Shown here: in pieces, positions 7,148 through 11,358 of the stretch | Position numbering within the stretch: the stretch's first letter is position 1 | Layout of the letters: every line of letters begins with the position of its first letter | Origin: Candidatus Saccharimonadota bacterium | GTDB taxonomy: Bacteria; Patescibacteriota; Saccharimonadia; Saccharimonadales; Saccharimonadaceae | NCBI GenBank assembly: GCA_027451185.1 | Contig: DAIDJW010000015.1 | Span: forward strand, 1-11,901 | Length of the DNA stretch: 11,901 bases | Reading direction: 5' to 3' | Program-made: the position numbers and the translations under genes | The notes under the pieces: generated by a model | Told to the model about the DNA's origin: nothing | What the model saw: the letters and a program-made list of their open reading frames with translations, nothing else | Databases searched by the model: none

Positions 7148-7192
7148 TTTTCCACAAAAAAGTCAGAGGTCTTGCCGAAAATGTTGTGAAAA
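7148..7192. repeat. Imperfect inverted repeat upstream of the 173-aa gene promoter
   Basis: TTTTCCACAA (7148-7157) and TTGTGAAAA (7184-7192) are inverted copies differing by one bulged C. They lie between the rplL terminator and the -35 of the 173-aa gene. The left arm differs from a DnaA box (TTATCCACA) at one base, but a single weak box is poor evidence for DnaA binding. Possible operator or upstream element. Confidence 0.3.
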
Positions 7193-7211
7193 TTATCAAT
7201 AGTCGAGGTAA

Positions 7212-7245
7212 CTAAAACCGCCCCACTTTTGTGAGACGGTTTTAG
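7212..7245 (-). terminator. Intrinsic terminator of rplJ-rplL
   Basis: A 34-nt inverted repeat forms a 15-bp stem (CTAAAACCG with CGGTTTTAG, continued by TCTCAC with GTGGGG including two G-U pairs) around an AAAA loop. It begins 32 nt after the rplL stop. The T run is in the lower stem (CGGTTTTAG), and because the stem is A/T-symmetric there it may work in both directions. Confidence 0.8.
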
Positions 7246-7277
7246 AATTAAACAATTTGACCCTAAGATTAGTTAAC

Positions 7278-7655
7278 TTATTGCAGTTCGACAGTTGCGC
7301 CAGCCTCTTCAAGAGTCTTTTTGGCAGCTTCGGCTTCTTCTTTTGGAGCTTTTTCCTTAACGGTCGCCGGAGCGCCGTCAACGATAGCTTTAGCCTCACC
7401 TAGGCCTAGGCCGGTGATGTCTTTAACAGCTTTAATGACAGCAACTTTTTGTGAACCAGCTTCCTTTAGGACGATGGTGTAGTCACTCTTAGCGGCCTCG
7501 GCAGGAGCGTCGGCAGCGGCGGCAGGACCAGCTACGGCCACAGCGGCAGCAGCAGGCTCAATGCCATATTCATCTTTTAAAATGTTCTTAAGGTCGTTGA
7601 CCTCAAGGACGGTTAGACCGGTTAGGGTCTCTGCAAGTTTTTTCAAATCAGCCAT
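7278..7655 (-). CDS. rplL: 50S ribosomal protein L7/L12
   Basis: Stalk protein of the large ribosomal subunit. Dimers bind L10 and recruit elongation and release factors. It has 125 aa from the ATG at 7655, giving MADLKKLAETLTGLTVLEVNDL. An upstream in-frame ATG at 7682 would add nine residues (MYLRKEFLV) not found in the family, and it places AAAGGA inside the gene, so the 7655 start is preferred. The N-terminal dimer domain is about 1-33, an Ala/Pro-rich hinge is 34-55, and the C-terminal factor-binding domain is 56-125, with KVAVIKAVKDITGLGLGEAK typical. It lies 30 nt after rplJ on the same message, with the terminator at 7212-7245 behind it. Confidence 0.97.
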   Translation of the reverse strand: MADLKKLAETLTGLTVLEVNDLKNILKDEYGIEPAAAAVAVAGPAAAADAPAEAAKSDYTIVLKEAGSQKVAVIKAVKDITGLGLGEAKAIVDGAPATVKEKAPKEEAEAAKKTLEEAGATVELQ

Positions 7656-7685
7656 GACAAGAAATTCCTTTCTTAAATACAATTA

Positions 7686-8210
7686 TTAATTGGTTGCTTT
7701 TGCTGAAACACCATCCAGCAGCGCGTGCAAATTGCCCGAAAGCGCATTGGTAACGTCGTGAACTGGTGAAAGCAATTGAGCGATAACTTCCGCAATAAGT
7801 TGCGATTTGCTTGGCAAGCTAGCTAGAGCCTTAACTTCGTCGGCGGTCATAACTGAACCGTCACCCGAAAAAGCACCAGCAATAACAAGCGCCGGGTTGG
7901 TTTTAGCAAAAGTATCAAGTACTTTTGCCGGGGCAACCTCGTCACTGTCGCTAATTGCGTAAAGCAACTGACCGTTTAAGGCGCTAGTATCGGTGGCTTT
8001 GTAGGTGACGTTCTCGGCTAGCACAACCCGCACCAGGCGGTTTTTGATAACCTTGATAGTTACACCTTCGGCGCGAGCGGCAGCACGTAAGTGTTGCAAA
8101 TCGTCGACCGATAGACCGTTATAAGCGGCGAAAACAGTACTTTTAGCACCAGCAAGAAGTTCGCTAAATTCAGCAACCAAAGTGTTCTTTTTATCGCGAC
8201 TAATAGCCAT
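7686..8210 (-). CDS. rplJ: 50S ribosomal protein L10
   Basis: L10 anchors the L7/L12 dimers on 23S rRNA and, in many bacteria, represses its own operon by binding its mRNA leader. It has 174 aa, normal length. MAISRDKKNTLVAEFSELLAGAKSTVFAAYNGLSV and the LRAAARAEGVTIKVIKNRLVRVVL region are typical. The C-terminal helix (AEVIAQLLSPVHDVTNALSGN) is the L12-binding part. It has the best ribosome binding site in the window (AAGGAG, well spaced before the ATG), so the organism clearly uses Shine-Dalgarno pairing for some genes. It is preceded by a leader of about 180 nt with an attenuator and a strong promoter at 8399-8426. Confidence 0.96.
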   Translation of the reverse strand: MAISRDKKNTLVAEFSELLAGAKSTVFAAYNGLSVDDLQHLRAAARAEGVTIKVIKNRLVRVVLAENVTYKATDTSALNGQLLYAISDSDEVAPAKVLDTFAKTNPALVIAGAFSGDGSVMTADEVKALASLPSKSQLIAEVIAQLLSPVHDVTNALSGNLHALLDGVSAKATN

Positions 8211-8392
8211 AAAAATTCTCCTTAGTTGTTTGCTTCAGGTCAAATTGTTAACGTTCGACAGGCAGTGAGTTTATAAAAACAAAAAGTCTTTGGTTCTCGC
8301 ACTGCCAAAGACTTACAAGTAGAATGTATGTTTTACATTTCCTCGGCGGTAAATTAAGTGGTAAACCACAGCCGCTGTCTTTGGTATGTCTA
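8211..8392 (-). promoter_or_regulatory. rplJ-rplL mRNA leader with alternative structures (L10 leader type)
   Basis: Transcribed leader of about 180 nt. In RNA order it holds CCAAAGAC (8384-8377), a hairpin region (GCGG, GUGG-UUUA-CCAC, CCGC; 8375-8346), GUCUUUGG (8312-8305), a second CCAAAGAC (8293-8286), and CACUGCC (8267-8261), which complements GGCAGUG (8306-8300). GUCUUUGG can pair with either copy of CCAAAGAC, giving antiterminator or terminator forms. The helix with unequal internal loop at 8346-8375 is a candidate L10(L12)4 binding site, by analogy with known L10 leaders, but I could not match a consensus. Control of transcription elongation by L10 is inferred. Confidence 0.6.
8275..8314 (-). 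terminator. Intrinsic attenuator in the rplJ leader
   Basis: A perfect 10-bp stem, AAGTCTTTGG (8314-8305) with CCAAAGACTT (8293-8284), closes an 11-nt loop and is followed by TTTGTTTTT (8283-8275). It lies about 65 nt before the rplJ ATG, between promoter and gene, so full termination here would shut off the operon. It must therefore be conditional. Confidence 0.75.
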
Positions 8393-8398
8393 GGGGTC

Positions 8399-8426
8399 AT
8401 TATACAGAATGTTATAAAAAAGTCAA
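8399..8426 (-). promoter_or_regulatory. Promoter of rplJ-rplL
   Basis: The minus strand reads TTGACT (-35, 5/6, 8421-8426), a 16-nt A/T-rich spacer and a perfect TATAAT (-10, 8399-8404). Transcription should start near 8392. It begins right after the end of the upstream structured-RNA unit, so read-through from there would feed into rplJ. Confidence 0.75.
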
Positions 8427-8432
8427 CCAATG

Positions 8433-8482
8433 AAAAAGGCTCGGTCGCAGTGTGGGGCCGACAAGGGCCTCACACTGCGACC
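8433..8482 (-). terminator. Long hairpin plus T5 ending the structured RNA
   Basis: Inverted repeat 8443-8482: GGTCGCAGTGTG pairs perfectly with CACACTGCGACC, then an A/C mismatch, GGCC/GGCC and a 6-nt loop. On the minus strand it is followed by GAGCC and TTTTT (8437-8433). The 5-nt gap before the T run is longer than in a standard terminator, so it may instead, or also, be a structural arm of the RNA. Confidence 0.55.
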
Positions 8483-8655
8483 TTCGACACTACCGCGGCT
8501 GTCGGGCGGTGTGTCTCGGGGCGAGCTCCCCGAGAGCAGTTATTGCGCAGCAATCGTATCCCTTGTACGAATTGCCGGCGGGTCTGCTCAGTACCCATTA
8601 TGGCGGCACTGCCCGTCGCGAGTGCGGCGTGCCAGCCAAAGCCTTGTGAGCTGTA
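8433..8655 (-). ncRNA. Unidentified structured RNA, about 220 nt
   Basis: No convincing gene explains this stretch. On the minus strand it has a promoter just upstream (8662-8690) and ends in a long hairpin and T5. In RNA order its elements are: H1 at 8637-8602 (11 bp with two bulges); GGGU/ACCC (8596-8593 with 8583-8580), whose loop GAGCAG can pair with CUGCUC at 8539-8534 as a pseudoknot; H2 at 8575-8550 (GCAAU-CGUA/UACGAUUGC, one bulge); H3 at 8535-8514 (perfect 8-bp UCUCGGGG/CCCCGAGA); H4 at 8515-8486 (GACACACCGC with GCGGUAGUGUC, one bulge); H5 at 8482-8443 (12 perfect pairs, then GGCC/GGCC). AAGGCU near the 5' end (8645-8640) can pair with AGCCUU at the 3' end (8441-8436), closing the domain. 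I checked for RNase P, tmRNA, SRP/4.5S and 5S core motifs on both strands and found none. Real RNA is likely; its identity is unknown. Confidence 0.6.
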
Positions 8656-8661
8656 AAAATA

Positions 8662-8690
8662 AATATATCACATTATTGTGTCTATAGCAA
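8662..8690 (-). promoter_or_regulatory. Candidate promoter of the structured RNA
   Basis: The minus strand has TTGCTA (-35, 4/6, 8685-8690), a 17-nt spacer and TGA-TATATT (extended -10, 5/6, 8662-8667). The start would be near 8655, just before the folded region. It diverges from the promoter of the plus-strand gene. Confidence 0.5.
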
Positions 8691-8718
8691 TACAGTAACA
8701 GAGGTACCTGGTATAGAC
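8680..8718. repeat. Inverted repeat spanning the divergent promoter pair
   Basis: GTCTATA (8680-8686) and TATAGAC (8712-8718) are perfect 7-bp inverted copies, 25 nt apart. One arm overlaps the -35 of the minus-strand RNA promoter and the other overlaps the -35 of the plus-strand gene promoter. This symmetry suits a shared operator, although part of it may simply reflect two promoter boxes facing away from each other. Confidence 0.35.
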
Positions 8719-8742
8719 TAGCCTATGCAAATATGCTATAAT
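8714..8742 (+). promoter_or_regulatory. Promoter of the 354-aa hypothetical gene
   Basis: TAGACT (-35, 4/6, 8714-8719), a 17-nt spacer and TGC-TATAAT (extended -10, perfect hexamer at 8737-8742). RNA would start near 8749, only about 8-9 nt before the ATG at 8758. This excludes the in-frame ATG at 8725 as the start. Confidence 0.65.
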
Positions 8743-8757
8743 GATTTGGTTGTAATT

Positions 8758-9822
8758 ATGGTTGAATCTGAAGAATCTTCGCTGTCGCAGGTAGCGGAAG
8801 CAGTACCCGAACTGAGCCGCAAAGAGCGGCTTACTGAACTCAAACTCGATATCTCTAAGCAAGCCAGAGACTATGAAGAGGCCGTTCGATCCGACATCCA
8901 ACGAGCTACACGTTTAGCTGGTATTGCCCTGCATCAAAAGAGTACCGAAACGCCTGAGGAGTCATCCGATTGTATCGAATGGCCGATTTTTCGAGATAAA
9001 ATTTATCTTAATCGTGCGCCGTACAGTGGTGGCTATGTTACTTCGCCTACTCCGCTCGATCCCGATAATGTTGAAATTAACCATATCCCTTATCGCAATC
9101 ACGCCACCTATTGGATGACCGAGCGTCTACACGGTACGTTATCGCGCTTGGTCGAGAAAGGTTTTACGATGAGTGACGCGACCCACTCGGCGATAGTTGA
9201 CGAAATTGAGGCTCAACACGGTATCAGGTGTGAGCAAAACCAGGGCGCCTATGCGCGCTTAATCCGAGCTGTCGCAAAGAACCCCGAACGTTTGGACATT
9301 GGCGTCGCCCGCTCAATTGAAGCAATTCGTTCTGGCAAGGCTACATCTTTGCAGCGCATTAACTTACTGAGCGCCTTCCCCAAGATGTTTGCAATCGAAG
9401 ATATGAAAGATACAGCCGCCTTAGACGACGCCGGATATGAAGAACACGTCACCGACTATGTCGATTCGTTACGCCGATTGTCGCAAGAAGATGTGTCAAA
9501 TAAAACCTTATTTGTTGAGCGTGAGGATGGTAAAAAGCTCTACCGATGTGTTGACGAAAGGGGTATTTACGTCGGCAAGTCGGTGCTTGGGTATCTTATC
9601 ATTGATGGCGATTTAATCTTAGATGTCATCGAACGCCGCAGCTATGCTGCCTTTGGGGCTGGCCAGGGGTTGCCTGGGGCGACGGGTCAAACGTTAGAGC
9701 TTGAAGACGGTACGTCGATTGATAACGCCTACATTGTTGGTGGTTCGGTCTATCTCCGTACGCAAAATGCCGGCATCAGTTCCGATCCGGAAGATATGGA
9801 AGAATTGCTATTTATTAATTAA
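8758..9822 (+). CDS. Hypothetical soluble protein, 354 aa, no recognised family
   Basis: I do not recognise this protein. Its ATG at 8758 is chosen because a perfect extended -10 promoter lies at 8734-8742, after the upstream in-frame ATG at 8725. There is no Shine-Dalgarno, so the message is probably leaderless. Three parts can be seen: a charged helical N-terminus (1-60) followed by a Ser/Glu-rich linker (61-72); a middle region 73-250 that is mostly helical after a short aromatic stretch (IEWPIFRDKIYLNRAPYSGGYVT; 117-160 helical, with HATYWMTERLHGTLSRL); and a beta-rich C-terminus 250-338 (KTLFVEREDGKKLYRC, GKSVLGYLIIDGDL, GGSVYLRTQN). The tail is acidic. No signal peptide, membrane segment, P-loop or metal site is seen. 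It is the only plus-strand gene, ends 20 nt before convergent tmk, and base use matches its neighbours, not thyA. Confidence 0.8.
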   Translation: MVESEESSLSQVAEAVPELSRKERLTELKLDISKQARDYEEAVRSDIQRATRLAGIALHQKSTETPEESSDCIEWPIFRDKIYLNRAPYSGGYVTSPTPLDPDNVEINHIPYRNHATYWMTERLHGTLSRLVEKGFTMSDATHSAIVDEIEAQHGIRCEQNQGAYARLIRAVAKNPERLDIGVARSIEAIRSGKATSLQRINLLSAFPKMFAIEDMKDTAALDDAGYEEHVTDYVDSLRRLSQEDVSNKTLFVEREDGKKLYRCVDERGIYVGKSVLGYLIIDGDLILDVIERRSYAAFGAGQGLPGATGQTLELEDGTSIDNAYIVGGSVYLRTQNAGISSDPEDMEELLFIN

Positions 9823-9842
9823 TAGGGTAACCCGTTTGACTT

Positions 9843-10520
9843 CTAGTCACTAGGTATAAATAAGCCTCTTGCTTTACGCCAAATACGGCGTTCAACATCA
9901 ATCGGTGCGCCATCGGCACTGGTTAGGCGGATGTTACTATCTTTGGCAAAACGTACATAGCCGTTCTGCATGTTTTGTTGAAATTCATCAGACATCGACT
10001 CAAAGGTATCTATATTAGAATCGGTGCCGCGGTTTCTTAGCCGCTCACGCCGGGCGTGCTCACTTTGAAGCGCTAAAATACAAACCAAATCAGGCTGCAT
10101 ATATAACTCACCGACCTGTTCTCGGGTATAGTCACGAATCTTGTTTAAGTCGACGCCCTCGCCATAGCCCTGATAGGCCATAGTCGAGATCCAACTTCTG
10201 GCGGTTATGACTGGCTGACCAGCTTCAAGTGCCGGGTTAATGGCTTCGCTCCAGATTGACGCACGGGCCTCGGTAAACCATTCAACGTTTTGCCATGGTG
10301 TACGTGGAATTGACCTGTCCTTAATACGCCGGCGCATCTCGTTAGCATGTTGTGTGCCGCCAGGTTCTTGGACCGGTTCCATGACGCCGGTTTCGTCATT
10401 AAAAGTAACCAACGGGTCAAAGCCCATTCTTTGTAAGCGCTTAGTTAGCCTTATAGCCTGCAAAGACTTACCGGTGCCATCGCTACCCTCTATGACAATA
10501 TATTTGCCGCGTTCGGTCAT
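9843..10520 (-). CDS. tmk: Thymidylate kinase (variant motifs)
   Basis: Phosphorylates dTMP to dTDP with ATP in the cytosol. It has 225 aa. Seen are YIVIEGSDGTGKS with P-loop GSDGTGKS (12-19), EPGGT (52-56), the dTMP-binding stretch ARSWISTMAYQGYG (107-120) and an Arg-rich lid (ARRERLRNRGTDSNIDTFES, 156-175). Odd points: the residue after the P-loop Lys-Ser is Leu rather than Thr (GKSLQ), the usual DR(Y/F/H) motif reads ARS with the Asp lost, and an insert of about 12 residues precedes EPGGT. The start shares one base with the dcd stop (TAATG), so translation is coupled and the product follows Dcd (and ThyA) in dTTP synthesis. It is convergent with the plus-strand gene, with 20 nt between them and no clear terminator. 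The family is clear. Confidence 0.9.
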   Translation of the reverse strand: MTERGKYIVIEGSDGTGKSLQAIRLTKRLQRMGFDPLVTFNDETGVMEPVQEPGGTQHANEMRRRIKDRSIPRTPWQNVEWFTEARASIWSEAINPALEAGQPVITARSWISTMAYQGYGEGVDLNKIRDYTREQVGELYMQPDLVCILALQSEHARRERLRNRGTDSNIDTFESMSDEFQQNMQNGYVRFAKDSNIRLTSADGAPIDVERRIWRKARGLFIPSD

Positions 10521-11231
10521 TATTGCGAATTCCTTTTAAGGCCGGGAATATTCACTGGCAGTTGCCGCTCGTCTTTATAAGCACGCGGTAACATCGACTC
10601 TGGCGTCCAATTCTTAACAAGCTCATCAAGGTTGGTGCTGGAATTGTATTTGCCGCTCAGACTTTCATAACTGCCGCGAACTTCGCCGGTATGAAAGAAG
10701 ACGATTTGGGCAATTCGCTCGCCCACCGGTAAAACTATACTGTGGCGCTGATTAAGATTGTAAACCTCAAGTGTCCAGCGGTTGATATAGCCCGGGTCGC
10801 CCCAACCGGCGTCAAAACAGACCGATATGCCGTTACGGCCCCAGGTGCTGCGCGACTGCATGCTAGTGGTGCCTGGCGGCAAAATACCGATGAATTCGTG
10901 GGTGTGGGCTAAGATGCGTTCGCCTGGTCCTAGGATGATAACCGGATGGTCGAGCGGAATGTTAGCTGGCGGTTGATTGCCCGTTTCTTCACGCCAGTCT
11001 TTTAATGGTCGGGCTTTTTGTGGTTCGCCGAAGTAACGGTCGACCTCAATTTTGTCGAAGGGATTATAAAAAGTTGTCGAGTTTTTTGTGGTCGGTGCGG
11101 AAGTACCAATCCCCAAGGGTTACATCGACACTACTGCCATTGATGTGCTCCGGTTGATATGGGTGGAAAATGATATGACCGTCTTTGATGGCCCGCTCAA
11201 TCTCTAGATTGCTATATACACCAGTTCCCAT
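10520..11231 (-). CDS. dcd: dCTP deaminase / dUTPase-family protein, interrupted by a frameshift
   Basis: Deaminates dCTP to dUTP (or directly to dUMP in bifunctional members) for dTMP synthesis. The gene is in two frames. An N-terminal frame starts at ATG 11231 (MGTGVYSNLEIERAIKDGHI, then SSVDVTLGDWYFRTDHKK) and hits TAA at 11064-11066. The C-terminal frame carries the rest (NSTTFYNPFDKIEVDRYF onward) to 10520. Removing one A from the A6 run at 11082-11087 gives a continuous 236-aa protein. In that joined protein, SRSTWGRNGI (126-135) and AGWGDPGY (141-148) match the Dcd core, R132 and E155 match catalytic positions, and SGKYN (192-196) matches the C-terminal GKYQ. The ATG that can be read at 11116 lacks the N-terminal strands and is not a real start. 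The cause may be a sequencing error at the homopolymer, a true mutation or programmed shifting. tmk overlaps the stop by one base. Confidence 0.85.
11082..11087 (-). other. A6 homopolymer at the dcd frameshift point
   Basis: On the minus strand CAC-AAA-AAA-CTC is read in the N-terminal frame. The C-terminal frame requires +1 movement (or one A fewer), giving CAC-AAA-AAC-TCG and the expected ...DHKNSTTFYNPF. All six A are given in this sequence. Homopolymer indels are a common assembly error, but +1 slippage on A runs is also known. Confidence 0.7.
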
Positions 11232-11241
11232 ACTTACTAAC

Positions 11242-11271
11242 ACTGTAGCAGATAGCTGAAAATTATGTCAA
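11242..11271 (-). promoter_or_regulatory. Promoter of dcd-tmk
   Basis: The minus strand has a perfect TTGACA (11266-11271), an 18-nt spacer and TGC-TACAGT (extended -10, 4/6, 11242-11247). The -10 ends 10 nt before the ATG at 11231, so the leader is about 4 nt and lacks a Shine-Dalgarno. This promoter supports 11231 as the true dcd start. Its -35 directly follows the T run of the thyA terminator. Confidence 0.65.
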
Positions 11272-11302
11272 AAATTTAAAAGCCCCGTGCGGGCTGGGGC
11301 TT
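11271..11302 (-). terminator. Intrinsic terminator of thyA
   Basis: On the minus strand AAGCCCC (11302-11296) pairs with GGGGCTT (11286-11280) around a 9-nt loop and is followed by TTAAATTTTT. It separates thyA from dcd, which therefore needs its own promoter. The shift from GC-rich to A/T-rich sequence occurs exactly here. Confidence 0.75.
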
Positions 11303-11356
11303 ACCGCGCAACTCGTGGTCGCTTGGTAGCTCATCCAGCCCGCACGGGAGTGCGGG
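11284..11356. repeat. Nested inverted repeats after the thyA stop
   Basis: CCCGTGCGGGCTGG (11284-11297) and CCAGCCCGCACGGG (11335-11348) are a perfect 14-bp inverted repeat with a 37-nt spacer. CCCGCAC (11339-11345) also pairs with GTGCGGG at 11350-11356, directly before the thyA stop, as a 7-bp hairpin with a GGGA loop. The three GTGCGGG-type elements can pair in alternative ways, and the 14-bp pairing competes with the terminator at 11280-11302. The spacer shows no gene or tRNA. Confidence 0.6.
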
Positions 11357-11358
11357 AG

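Noticed and set aside
7148..7156. DnaA box-like TTTTCCACA as sign of a replication origin
   Set aside because: A single one-mismatch box without a cluster, an AT-rich unwinding element or dnaA nearby is not enough.
7656..7682. Nine-residue N-terminal extension of L7/L12
   Set aside because: The extra residues are absent from the family, and the stretch contains the AAAGGA ribosome site for the ATG at 7655.
8324..8687. Overlapping plus-strand open frames of 65-110 codons over the hairpin region
   Set aside because: Three frames overlap each other on the same stretch, and their peptides are Cys/Arg-rich without any family look. The stretch is explained by inverted repeats, and no promoter or ribosome site fits.
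9823..9842. GGGTAACCC between the convergent genes as a terminator
   Set aside because: The stem has at most four pairs and there is no T run on either strand.
11284..11348. tRNA-like fold between the 14-bp arms
   Set aside because: The end pairing and the TGGTAGCTCAT string resemble tRNA parts, but there is no T-loop GTTCRA, no anticodon arm in place and the order is wrong.
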